This document shows, in pieces, positions 1 to 7,057 of a stretch of 10,486 nt of DNA. The notes beneath the pieces are model-generated. The model was not told the origin of the DNA, ran no database searches, and saw only the letters and a program-made list of their open reading frames with translations. Each line of letters starts with the position of its first letter. Positions within the stretch are counted from its first letter, which is position 1. Made by a program: the position numbers and the translations under genes. This stretch comes from Anaerolineales bacterium (GTDB lineage: Bacteria > Chloroflexota > Anaerolineae > Anaerolineales > Villigracilaceae): NCBI GenBank assembly GCA_029933275.1, contig JAOZOM010000054.1:1-10486 (forward strand), read 5' to 3'.

Positions 1-1
1 T

Positions 2-127
2 CACGAAAGCGATTATGAATTAGATTCCGCGATCACTCCGCAAATCGCACAAGAAAACCTTAACGATGCGAAAAGATTTGTATTAGAAATGAAACAGTGG
101 CTGAGAAATAAAGGTTGGATATCATGA
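2..127 (+). CDS. HEPN-domain protein, C-terminal fragment (5' end outside window)
   Basis: Only the last 41 codons are visible, in the frame that ends at the TGA at 125-127. The fragment begins HESDYELDSAIT and continues with a helix containing AKRFVLEM. This pattern of an S/A-D-Y motif followed by a helix with A..F/V.... and a final W/L is typical of the last helices of HEPN-fold proteins paired with nucleotidyltransferases. In such pairs the HEPN protein is commonly an RNase toxin whose R-x4-6-H motif lies just before the SDY segment; the first visible residue, His, could be the end of that motif, but the Arg is off the window. The stop overlaps the ATG of the next gene (ATGA, 124-127), so the two are translationally coupled. 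Family assignment from such a short tail is moderate; activity cannot be judged. Confidence 0.6.
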   Translation, partial: HESDYELDSAITPQIAQENLNDAKRFVLEMKQWLRNKGWIS

Positions 128-498
128 CCCAATTAAACAAAAATGAAAAACTTGCTTTAGCTGAACTGCTGAAAAAATTAGACTCAAAATTCTCTCAAGA
201 AATCACCCAAACGCTTTTATTTGGTTCAAAGGCGCGCGGAGATAGTAATAAAGATTCCGACATAGATTTACTCATCATCTTAAAAGAAGAAAACGCACAA
301 ATACGCTGGGAAATTTTGACTCTGGCATCTCAGGTATCCTTGGAATATGATTTACTAATCAATCCCGTAATCAGCACTACGAAACGTGTAGAACGTCAAC
401 GCGGATTTAGTTTTTATAAAAACGCGGCACGCGACGCAATTCAATTGAATTTACGACAAGGACGCTTGAAGCTCGTTTCTAATGTATCATTGACATAA
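124..498 (+). CDS. MNT-type nucleotidyltransferase, probable antitoxin of a HEPN/MNT pair
   Basis: A 124-residue protein of the minimal nucleotidyltransferase (MNT, polymerase-beta fold) family. The signature GS-x10-D-x-D is complete: G34-S35, then ARGD, then S45-D46-I47-D48. D76 in EYDLLINP fits the third metal-binding Asp. In characterised HepT/MntA pairs the MNT partner silences the HEPN RNase toxin by transferring AMP to it; all catalytic positions here look intact, so the same role is plausible by inference. I chose the ATG at 124 over the in-frame TTG at 115: it gives the usual 4-base overlap with the HEPN stop and has AAAGG about 9 bases upstream. About 16 residues follow the usual family end (RDAIQL), forming a basic tail of unknown meaning. 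Base composition is more A/T-rich than in the genes downstream, fitting a mobile accessory pair. Confidence 0.8.
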   Translation: MTQLNKNEKLALAELLKKLDSKFSQEITQTLLFGSKARGDSNKDSDIDLLIILKEENAQIRWEILTLASQVSLEYDLLINPVISTTKRVERQRGFSFYKNAARDAIQLNLRQGRLKLVSNVSLT

Positions 499-518
499 TC
501 ACGCAAAAATTCATCTTA
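490..518 (+). promoter_or_regulatory. Possible weak promoter for the large membrane protein gene
   Basis: A perfect -35 hexamer TTGACA (490-495) overlaps the end of the MNT gene. The only nearby -10 candidates are poor (CATCTT at 512-517, 16-base spacer). The position is right for transcribing the gene starting at 561, but the weak -10 makes this speculative. Confidence 0.25.
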
Positions 519-560
519 TTCCCCCCACAATTCTCCCGAACAACCAGCAACTAACAACCA

Positions 561-3500
561 ATGAAAAAAAACTTCCTAGAACGCCCCCTCATCTCCTCCC
601 TCCCCGCTATCACGGGTGAGGTCTTCCTTTTCGGGCTGATTATTGCCCTCGCTCTCTTGAGCCGTTTCTACGATCTGGATACGCGCGTCATGAGCCACGA
701 CGAGAGTTTGCACACTTACTTCTCGTGGTTGCTCTACAAAGGTGACGGTTATCAGCATAACCCGATGATGCACGGACCGCTCCAATTCCACTTGCTCGCC
801 CTGAGCTACTTCCTCTTCGGCGTGAGCGATTTTACCGCCCGCATCCCCTCCGTGATTTTCAACATCGCCACGATTTGGATGCTTTGGTATTGGCGGCGTT
901 ATCTTGGTAAAGCCGGTGCGCTAATTGCAGGCTTCCTGATGCTCATCTCGCCCTATTTGCTTTTCTACGGACGCTATGTCCGCAACGAAGCCTTTAGCGG
1001 ATTTGCAGGGGTGTTAATGTTTTTCGCCATTTTACGTTATCTTGAAAGCGGCGAAAAACGCTATCTTTATTGGCTTACGATTAGCCTATTGATTAATTTC
1101 ACCGCCAAAGAAACCGCTTTCATCTACGCCGCGCAAATTTTACTCTTCCTTGCCGCGTATTTCGCTTGGCAATTGCTCAATAAATCCTGGAAGAATCGAC
1201 AGACTCGCGCTAACTTCATCAATCTTCTCGCATTGGCAATACTCCTTGTTGGCGGAGCTTTAGGCGCAGGTCTTCTTAGCAAAGGGAAAACGCCTCTCGC
1301 CACAGAACCCGCTGTCCCTGCGAACCCTCTTGCGGGCGGGGCAACCGCGACAACCATGAGTTCTTTCCCCTGGTTTCTTATTTTCATCCTCGCCGCACTG
1401 GTCGCACTCGGTTTTGCGGCATATTATCTCATTCGAGGCTTGGGCTGGAAGAAAATCCGTGAAGAACGCTCTTTTGATTTACTGATGCTCATCGGCACAC
1501 TCATTTTGCCGCTTCTTACACCGCTCATTTCCACGATCTTCAATTGGGCAATCCCCACAACCACCGGTGAACTAGCCTCGCTCCTCACACCGGAATATAT
1601 CCAAATTGGGGTCGCTATCCTCATCACCTTCGGCTTAAGTATCGCACTTGGGCTTTGGTGGAACGCCGAACTCTGGTGGAAAAACGCCCTTCTTTTTTAC
1701 GCCCCTTTTACAATCCTTTTTACTACCGTCTTCACCAACAGTGCTGGATTTTTCACCGGCATCTTCGGCTCTCTCGGTTATTGGCTTGTCCAGCAAGAAG
1801 TCGCGCGCGGTAGTCAACCTTGGTATTACTATATTTTCGTCCAGATCCCTGTTTACGAATTTCTCCCCGCATTCGGCGTTTGGGTCGGCGTTTATTTTGG
1901 CTTCAAAAAGAAGAAAATTCACGAAAATACACAAGAAAATACAAAGGAGGGTATTGACGAAACTCTTGCCCCCTTTGATGAATCATCCATCACTTTCGCC
2001 CTTTTGCTCTGGTGGGTGATCAGCAGTGTCATCGCTTACACCTACGCGGGCGAGCGGATGCCTTGGCTCACCTATCACATCACCATCCCAATGATTCTCC
2101 TCACCGCATGGGGACTAAACCAACTCTTCGAAAAGCTCTCGTGGACAGAACTTCGCGAGAAAAAGGGATGGCTGGGAGCTGCGCTCCTCTTCATCTTCTT
2201 CGCCTCTTTCTTCAATGCGATTTTAGGGATGGGCGGATCGTTTCAAGGAAAAGGATTGGCACAGTTGCAGGCAACCAACGATTTTCTCCTCCCTTTGATT
2301 GTTGCCATCGCCAGCGGAATCGGCATCTTCTACCTCTTCCGCAATTGGACTTGGGGAAATCTCCTCAGCCTTGTTTCGCTCGTGTTTTTCGGCTTGCTCT
2401 CGTTATGGACAGGTCGTGCCGCCTACCGCGCCGCGTATATCAACTATGACAGCGCAAAAGAATATCTCGTCTACGCCCACGCCGCGACAGGGGTTAAAGA
2501 TGTGATGGCACAGGTCAAAGAAATTTCCATGCGCACCAACGGAGATTTAGGGGCACTCATCGCCTACGATGCGAGTGCGCCCGATACAGGCATTTCCTGG
2601 CCCTTCGTTTGGTATCTGCGCGATTATACCAACCTGCGCTCCTTTGATGCGCCCACTCGCTCCCTGCGTGAAGCCGCGGTCATCATTGTTGATTCGAAGA
2701 ATTTTGACAAAATCGAACCGGTTGTCAACCAAAGCTATTATCGCAGCGACTATATCCGCATGTGGTGGCCCAATCAAGATTATTACGGCTTAGTTCGTAA
2801 CCGAGATTCACATCTCCTCTTCGATTTAGATTATCCCTGCACAGGTGTATTCGGCGTTTTCAAACTCTTCCCCGGCAAAGATTTCTCTCATCTTTGCGAG
2901 GTTTTCACGAATCCTGCCATCCGCAGCGGCGTGATTGATATTTGGGCGGATCGGGATTATACAAAATACGCCGAAGCGACCGGAAAAACGTCAACCATGA
3001 CCGCCGCAAACTGGGATCCCTCCGATAAGATGCGCCTCTACATCCGCAAAGATGTCGCCGCTCAAATCTGGAGCTACGGTATCCTTCCCGAAACTGGCAC
3101 GGATATTATGGTAGACCCCTACGAGGAAAACACCATCGTTCTCGCCGCCGATTTTGTAATTGGACAAGAAGGCTCCGGTGAAGGCGAGTTTAGCGCGCCG
3201 CGCGGCATCGCCTTTGCGCCGGATGGGACTTTCTACGTTGCCGATTCTCGCAATCATCGCATCCAGCATTTTGATGCGGAAGGCAACTTTATCAATATGT
3301 GGGGAGAGTTTGGGGATGCCACCTTTGACGATTTACCCGGGGGCATTCTTAACGAACCCTGGGGCGTTGCTGTTGGTCCCGATGGGTCTGTTTATGTTGC
3401 CGACACATGGAATCATCGCATCCAAAAATTCACCGCAGACGGCATCCCGATTACGCATTGGGGATACTACGGTCAGGGCGAGGATGGTTTCGCTTTCTGG

Positions 3501-4031
3501 GGTCCGCGCGGGATTGACGTGGATGCAAAGGGAAATGTCTATGTTTCGGATACGGGCAATAAGCGTATCGTCAAATTTGACTCTGATGGAAATTACATCA
3601 CCGAGTTTGGGACAACGGGGATGGGCGCAGGTGAATTTGATGAGCAAGTTGGAGTCGCAGTCGATTCGGATGGCATTCTTTACGTTACCGATACGTGGAA
3701 TCAACGCATCCAATCTTTTGAACCCATTGAAGACGGGACGCTTTACTATCCGCTCCATCAATGGGATGTAAATGGCTGGTACGGGCAGTCGCTCGATAAT
3801 AAACCCTTCATTGCCGTAGATGATAATGGCTCGGTCTTCGTTACAGATCCCGAAGCTTATCGCATCTTGCAATTTGATAGCGAAGGTAATTTCATCCGCA
3901 CTTGGGGAGATTTCGGCTACGGGATGGAGAATATAGGTCTCGCCGCGGCGGTTGCGGTAGATGCCGAGGGGCATATCTGGGTTACAGACGCGGGGAATCA
4001 ACGGGTGATGCGCTTCACTTTGCCCCAATAA
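561..4031 (+). CDS. Agl23/PMT-like (TIGR03663-type) membrane glycosyltransferase with C-terminal NHL propeller
   Basis: A 1156-residue protein in three parts. Residues about 15-650 contain a dozen or more hydrophobic segments in the pattern of GT-C (PMT/GT39-like) glycosyltransferases. An acidic pair D47-E48 in the first loop (MSHDESLH), followed by HNPMMHGPLQF (66-76), matches the DE signature that positions the lipid-linked donor in GT-C enzymes; YGRYVRNEAF (136-145) and KETA (183-186) are further loop motifs of this group. Residues about 650-855 are a soluble domain of unassigned fold. Residues 878-1156 contain six NHL repeats. The N-terminal part resembles the family named flippase activity-associated protein Agl23 (TIGR03663), known from archaeal N-glycosylation loci and Chloroflexota; the donor and acceptor are unknown. 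Two hydrophilic insertions interrupt the membrane part (about 242-268, and lysine-rich 449-468). No good ribosome binding site precedes the ATG at 561, so the start is less certain than the identity. The gene stands alone and ends in a terminator. Confidence 0.8.
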   Translation: MKKNFLERPLISSLPAITGEVFLFGLIIALALLSRFYDLDTRVMSHDESLHTYFSWLLYKGDGYQHNPMMHGPLQFHLLALSYFLFGVSDFTARIPSVIFNIATIWMLWYWRRYLGKAGALIAGFLMLISPYLLFYGRYVRNEAFSGFAGVLMFFAILRYLESGEKRYLYWLTISLLINFTAKETAFIYAAQILLFLAAYFAWQLLNKSWKNRQTRANFINLLALAILLVGGALGAGLLSKGKTPLATEPAVPANPLAGGATATTMSSFPWFLIFILAALVALGFAAYYLIRGLGWKKIREERSFDLLMLIGTLILPLLTPLISTIFNWAIPTTTGELASLLTPEYIQIGVAILITFGLSIALGLWWNAELWWKNALLFYAPFTILFTTVFTNSAGFFTGIFGSLGYWLVQQEVARGSQPWYYYIFVQIPVYEFLPAFGVWVGVYFGFKKKKIHENTQENTKEGIDETLAPFDESSITFALLLWWVISSVIAYTYAGERMPWLTYHITIPMILLTAWGLNQLFEKLSWTELREKKGWLGAALLFIFFASFFNAILGMGGSFQGKGLAQLQATNDFLLPLIVAIASGIGIFYLFRNWTWGNLLSLVSLVFFGLLSLWTGRAAYRAAYINYDSAKEYLVYAHAATGVKDVMAQVKEISMRTNGDLGALIAYDASAPDTGISWPFVWYLRDYTNLRSFDAPTRSLREAAVIIVDSKNFDKIEPVVNQSYYRSDYIRMWWPNQDYYGLVRNRDSHLLFDLDYPCTGVFGVFKLFPGKDFSHLCEVFTNPAIRSGVIDIWADRDYTKYAEATGKTSTMTAANWDPSDKMRLYIRKDVAAQIWSYGILPETGTDIMVDPYEENTIVLAADFVIGQEGSGEGEFSAPRGIAFAPDGTFYVADSRNHRIQHFDAEGNFINMWGEFGDATFDDLPGGILNEPWGVAVGPDGSVYVADTWNHRIQKFTADGIPITHWGYYGQGEDGFAFWGPRGIDVDAKGNVYVSDTGNKRIVKFDSDGNYITEFGTTGMGAGEFDEQVGVAVDSDGILYVTDTWNQRIQSFEPIEDGTLYYPLHQWDVNGWYGQSLDNKPFIAVDDNGSVFVTDPEAYRILQFDSEGNFIRTWGDFGYGMENIGLAAAVAVDAEGHIWVTDAGNQRVMRFTLPQ
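3192..4028 (+). repeat. Six NHL repeats (beta-propeller) within the large membrane protein
   Basis: Repeats fall at about residues 878-915, 931-968, 980-1016, 1027-1053, 1081-1116 and 1127-1156. Each has the pattern P.G(I/V)AV...G..YV(A/S/T)D..N.RI..F, with core sequences such as VADSRNHRIQHF, VADTWNHRIQKF, VSDTGNKRIVKF, VTDTWNQRIQSF, VTDPEAYRILQF and VTDAGNQRVMRF. Six blades are enough to close one propeller. NHL propellers usually bind proteins, glycans or RNA; in a membrane enzyme of this kind an extracytoplasmic location is likely but inferred. The repeats differ at DNA level, so they are old rather than a fresh tandem expansion. Confidence 0.88.
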
Positions 4032-4035
4032 TTAG

Positions 4036-4074
4036 AAAGCACTTGGTGTTTCTCAAAACACCAAGTGCTTTTTT
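4036..4074 (+). terminator. Rho-independent terminator after the Agl23-like gene
   Basis: A perfect 16-bp stem (4036-4051 paired with 4056-4071) with a 4-base loop CTCA runs into a six-T run (4069-4074), five bases after the stop codon. Because the lower stem is A/T-rich on both sides, it could also work in the reverse direction, although no gene faces it. Confidence 0.93.
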
Positions 4075-4176
4075 AACGAGAGCAAGCCTAAATTCACGCG
4101 CGACCTCTCCTCTGTCATCTATATCAGAGATAAAAATCACAGTTTAGCAAAAAATCCGTTTTGAAATTTCTGCCAA

Positions 4177-4228
4177 TGGTATAATTTCTCTGTTAAATAC
4201 TATTAATAGTTCCTTCAAGAAAAAGGAG
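4177..4228 (+). promoter_or_regulatory. sucC promoter (extended -10) and ribosome binding site
   Basis: A consensus extended -10, TGGTATAAT, lies at 4177-4185 (TG-n-TATAAT). No good -35 is present at 16-18 bases; TTGAAA at 4161-4166 is only 13 bases away, so the extended -10 probably carries the promoter. Transcription would begin near 4192, giving a leader of about 40 bases. AAGGAG at 4223-4228 sits 5 bases before the ATG at 4234. The remainder of the 4075-4176 gap shows only a 5-bp inverted repeat (CTCTG/CAGAG) and no recognisable operator. Confidence 0.7.
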
Positions 4229-4233
4229 TTTGA

Positions 4234-5370
4234 ATGAAAATTCATGAGTACCAATCTAAACGTGTTTTTGCCAAATATGGCGTTCCCATTCCAAATGGGA
4301 AAATAGCGATTGCGCCCAAAGAGGCGTATGATATCGCCAAAGATTTAGGCGGTAAAGTAATCGTTAAATCGCAAGTCTTAGTTGGCGGGCGTGGAAAAGC
4401 GGGCGGCGTAAAGCTCGCTAAGACCCCCGAAGAAGCCGAGGAACTTGCGGCTAAAATTTTGGGGATGAAAATCAAAGGGCTGACCGTTCGTAAAGTCTTG
4501 ATTGATGAAGCCTCGAATATCAAGAGCGAAATTTATTTAGGTATCACTAACGACCGCGAAAAACGGATGCCGGTGATGATGGTTTCAGCCGAAGGTGGCG
4601 TAGAAATCGAAGAAGTCGCTCGCGTTAGCCCCGAAAAAATTCTAAAAGTTCATATCAACCCACTTTTGGGTTTGCAGGGCTATCAAATTCGCGATATTGC
4701 GGCGAGTATTGAGCTTCCTCGAAAAAACTGGAAAGAATTCGGTGTAATCGCCAAGGGTCTTTGGGACGCATATAACGGTAGCGATGCAACGCTCGCCGAA
4801 ATCAACCCGCTAATTATCACTGAAGAAGAGACCATGTTAGCCGTTGACGGCAAAATGCTGATTGACGATAGTGCGCTCTTCCGTCATCATGATTTGGCTG
4901 AAATGCGCGACCTTGATACCGAAGCCGAATCTGAAACAATTGCACGTGAGCATGACCTCGCTTACATCCAATTGGATGGCGAAATCGGTTGTATGGTCAA
5001 CGGCGCAGGTTTGGCGATGACCACGATGGATATCGTCACCCTCTTTGGTGGCACAGCGGCGAACTTCCTCGATATTGGTGGCGGCGCAAACGCAAAGAAG
5101 GTCGGTGCAGCTTTCCGTATTATTCTCTCTGACTCGAATGTAAAAGCTGTTTTGATTAATATTTTCGGCGGTATCACCCGCTGCGATGAAGTTGCTAAAG
5201 GGATTTTAGAGGCAATCGAAGAAGTCAAACCGAAAGTTCCTATGGTTGTCCGTTTAGTCGGCACTAACGCAGAAGAAGGGCGTGCTTTGCTCGCCGATGC
5301 CGATATGATTACCGCAGAAACGCTCGCAGAAGCAGCTCGAAAAGTTGTTGCGGTTGCGAAGGAGGCTTAA
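4234..5370 (+). CDS. sucC: Succinyl-CoA synthetase (ADP-forming), beta subunit
   Basis: A 378-residue protein, close to the roughly 390 usual for SucC. With SucD it interconverts succinyl-CoA and ADP plus phosphate with succinate, CoA and ATP in the citric acid cycle, in the cytosol. The N-terminal part is the ATP-grasp nucleotide-binding fold: start MKIHEYQSK, the glycine-rich GGRGKAGGVK at about 51-60, and the Mg-binding LAEINPL segment. The C-terminal CoA-ligase domain has NGAGLAMTTMD, FLDIGGGA, NIFGGITRCD and VRLVGTN, all as expected; nothing is missing. The start is fixed by a strong AAGGAG 5 bases upstream. The gene is first in a two-gene operon, and the sucD ribosome binding site lies inside its last codons. 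Without structural modelling I would not choose firmly between ADP and GDP; the bacterial default is ADP. Confidence 0.97.
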   Translation: MKIHEYQSKRVFAKYGVPIPNGKIAIAPKEAYDIAKDLGGKVIVKSQVLVGGRGKAGGVKLAKTPEEAEELAAKILGMKIKGLTVRKVLIDEASNIKSEIYLGITNDREKRMPVMMVSAEGGVEIEEVARVSPEKILKVHINPLLGLQGYQIRDIAASIELPRKNWKEFGVIAKGLWDAYNGSDATLAEINPLIITEEETMLAVDGKMLIDDSALFRHHDLAEMRDLDTEAESETIAREHDLAYIQLDGEIGCMVNGAGLAMTTMDIVTLFGGTAANFLDIGGGANAKKVGAAFRIILSDSNVKAVLINIFGGITRCDEVAKGILEAIEEVKPKVPMVVRLVGTNAEEGRALLADADMITAETLAEAARKVVAVAKEA

Positions 5371-5372
5371 CG

Positions 5373-6236
5373 ATGAGCATTTTAATTAATAAAGATACGC
5401 GACTTTTAGTACAAGGGATTACCGGTAACGAAGGACTTTTCCACTCTCAGCAAATGGCTGCTTACGGAACAAATATCGTAGCGGGCGTGACCCCCGGCAA
5501 GGGCGGCGAGTGGGTAATGGACGGGAAGGTACCGGTCTTTGATTCCGTTAAAATCGCTGCTGAAGCTACCGGCGCGAATACGAGCGTTATTTTCGTCCCC
5601 GCCCGTTTTGCCGCGGACGCGATTTTTGAAGCCGCAGATGCTGGGATTGAGTTAATCGTCTGCATTACCGAAGGCGTTCCGGTCAAAGATATGATGCGCG
5701 TTCGTGCTTATATTGATCAATTGGATACGCGTCTTTTGGGACCGAATTGCCCCGGTATATTGACCCCCGGCGTAGCAAAAGTTGGAATTATCCCCGGCGA
5801 TATCGCTATCCCCGGCAATGTCGGGGCAGTCTCTCGCTCCGGCACGCTGACTTACGAAGTGCTTTATGCCCTCAAACAAAAAGGGATGGGCGCATCCACT
5901 TGCGTAGGCATCGGCGGAGACCCGGTAAACGGCACGAACTTTATTGATGTTCTCGCCATGTTTGAAGATGACCCCGCGACTGATAAAATCGTCATGCTCG
6001 GCGAAATCGGCGGAACAGATGAAGAGAAAGCCGCTGAATTCATCGCAACCAAGATGACCAAACCCGTTGCGGCGTTCATCGCCGGTCAAACCGCCCCTCC
6101 CGGAAAGAGAATGGGACACGCGGGCGCAATTATTCAATCAGGTTCAGGTAAAGCCTCTGATAAAATCAAGGCTCTCGAAAAAGCTGGAGTACGCGTTGCT
6201 AAACATCCGGAAGAATTACCCGATTTATTTGGATAA
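5373..6236 (+). CDS. sucD: Succinyl-CoA synthetase, alpha subunit
   Basis: A 287-residue protein, the normal length for SucD, which binds CoA and carries the phosphohistidine intermediate. The N-terminal Rossmann-type CoA-binding domain has QGITGNEGLFHS (14-25) and YGTNIVAGVTPGKGG (31-45). GPNCPG lies at 123-128. The ligase domain has SRSGTLTYE (154-162) and GIGGDPVNG, and the active-site histidine is H249 in RMGHAGAI. The ATG is 2 bases after the sucC stop, preceded by AAGGAGG (5359-5365) with a 7-base spacer, so the subunits are coupled and probably made in equal amounts. A terminator follows, closing the operon. Confidence 0.97.
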   Translation: MSILINKDTRLLVQGITGNEGLFHSQQMAAYGTNIVAGVTPGKGGEWVMDGKVPVFDSVKIAAEATGANTSVIFVPARFAADAIFEAADAGIELIVCITEGVPVKDMMRVRAYIDQLDTRLLGPNCPGILTPGVAKVGIIPGDIAIPGNVGAVSRSGTLTYEVLYALKQKGMGASTCVGIGGDPVNGTNFIDVLAMFEDDPATDKIVMLGEIGGTDEEKAAEFIATKMTKPVAAFIAGQTAPPGKRMGHAGAIIQSGSGKASDKIKALEKAGVRVAKHPEELPDLFG

Positions 6237-6255
6237 TTTTTTAGCTTGAGATATA

Positions 6256-6294
6256 AAAAAGTCTCGTTCCTTTTAGGAACGAGACTTTTTGTTT
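6256..6294 (+). terminator. Rho-independent terminator after sucD
   Basis: The GC core GTCTCGTTCC/GGAACGAGAC (6261-6270 with 6276-6285) is extended by five A-T pairs, giving a 15-bp perfect stem with loop TTTTA, then T5-G-T3. It begins about 20 bases after the sucD stop and separates sucCD from the iron operon. Confidence 0.92.
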
Positions 6295-6308
6295 AACTAT
6301 AAACTTTC

Positions 6309-6337
6309 TTGACTCATCTTCTTTTATCAGATACACT
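6309..6337 (+). promoter_or_regulatory. Promoter of the feo operon
   Basis: The -35 TTGACT (6309-6314) and -10 TACACT (6332-6337) are separated by exactly 17 bases. The predicted start near 6344 gives a leader of roughly 26 bases to the ATG at 6370. The -10 lies within the left arm of a dyad, so a bound repressor would block RNA polymerase directly. Confidence 0.65.
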
Positions 6338-6356
6338 GATTTAGTGTATCCTAAAT
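6326..6356 (+). promoter_or_regulatory. Overlapping dyads, likely metalloregulator operator
   Basis: Three interlocking palindromes occupy 31 bases: ATCAG-N5-CTGAT (6326-6340), GATACACT-N5-AGTGTATC (6330-6350) and ATTTAG-N6-CTAAAT (6339-6356). The third has the TTAG-N6-CTAA half-site spacing found in the core of the DtxR/IdeR box (TTAGGTTAGSCTAA...). They overlap the -10 and the presumed transcription start of a gene for a DtxR-family regulator, so metal-dependent self-repression is the natural reading. Which dyad is the true operator cannot be decided from one sequence. Confidence 0.7.
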
Positions 6357-6369
6357 AAGGTTTTAGTCT

Positions 6370-7038
6370 ATGAAAACAACGCCATCCCATGCAACTGAAG
6401 ATTACCTGAAAGCCATCTATACGCTCAGCATAGATGGCGATTCTGCCTCCACAAATGATTTGGCGGAGCGGTTAAATATCGCGCCTGCCTCTGTAACGGG
6501 GATGTTGCAACGCCTCGCGTCTGCTTCTCTGCCGCTCGTGGATTACCGCAAGCGGCAGGGTGCCACGCTCACACCCGCGGGGAAAAAAGCTGCACTGAGA
6601 GTGATTCGTCGTCATCGTTTACTAGAGACCTATTTACACGAGTTTCTCGGCTTTGCTTGGGATGAAGTCCACGAGGAGGCTTGTCGGATGGAACATGTTA
6701 TCTCGGATGCGTTTGAAGAGCGAATTGACGCGCTTCTCGGGCATCCTACCTACGATCCGCACGGCGACCCTATCCCGGATTTAAACTTGCTTATGCCTCA
6801 AGAAGCCTCCACACGGCTTTCGGCTTTGCGTCCGCCACAAAAAGCGACCATAGAACGCGTCGATGCCGATGACAAGGAACTCCTGCGTTATCTCGAGGAG
6901 AAAAGCTTGGTTCCCGGTAGCAAGCTGGAGACACGTGCGTATTCGCCTTTTGATGGTAACCTGACATTTAAGGTAAATGGTCAGGTGATGATTTTGGGTC
7001 CCGCCGTCACACGTCATATTTATATTCAAGAAAATTAA
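6370..7038 (+). CDS. DtxR/IdeR/MntR-family metal-dependent transcriptional repressor
   Basis: A 222-residue cytosolic DNA-binding protein with the full family layout: winged helix about 7-75 (recognition segment IAPASVTGMLQRL), metal-binding and dimerisation domain about 76-140 ending in the family motif DPHGDPIP (129-136), and a C-terminal SH3/FeoA-like domain about 150-222. Predicted ligands by comparison with DtxR are H82 and E86 (HRLLE), H101, C105, E108 and H109 (VHEEACRMEH). At the first-helix position where DtxR has Met10 there is Asp (D11 in TEDYLK), as in MntR, while Cys at 105 follows DtxR/IdeR, so Fe(II) versus Mn(II) preference is open. It is first in the operon, behind the dyads at 6326-6356, implying autoregulation. 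AAGG (6357-6360) with a 9-base spacer precedes the ATG. No symbol is given because the metal is uncertain. Confidence 0.92.
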   Translation: MKTTPSHATEDYLKAIYTLSIDGDSASTNDLAERLNIAPASVTGMLQRLASASLPLVDYRKRQGATLTPAGKKAALRVIRRHRLLETYLHEFLGFAWDEVHEEACRMEHVISDAFEERIDALLGHPTYDPHGDPIPDLNLLMPQEASTRLSALRPPQKATIERVDADDKELLRYLEEKSLVPGSKLETRAYSPFDGNLTFKVNGQVMILGPAVTRHIYIQEN

Positions 7039-7057
7039 TCGTTTAACGAGGCTATTT

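Noticed and set aside
1941..1960. Internal start site after AAAGGAGGG inside the large membrane protein gene
   Set aside because: The only nearby start-like codon (TTG) opens an unsupported frame, and no domain begins there.
1648..2449. Two + strand open frames (123 and 145 codons) inside the large membrane protein gene
   Set aside because: They overlap a continuous conserved coding frame and their translations have no domain-like pattern; they are out-of-frame shadows.
3333..4028. Long 231-codon open frame on the minus strand under the NHL region
   Set aside because: It lies entirely antisense to clear NHL repeats, has no ribosome binding site or recognisable family, and reflects codon bias of the repeated + strand sequence.
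4161..4166. TTGAAA as the -35 of the sucC promoter
   Set aside because: The spacer to TATAAT at 4180 is only 13 bases; the extended -10 TG explains the promoter better.
5652..6137. 161-codon minus strand open frame within sucD
   Set aside because: It is fully antisense to a highly conserved enzyme gene, with no supporting signals.
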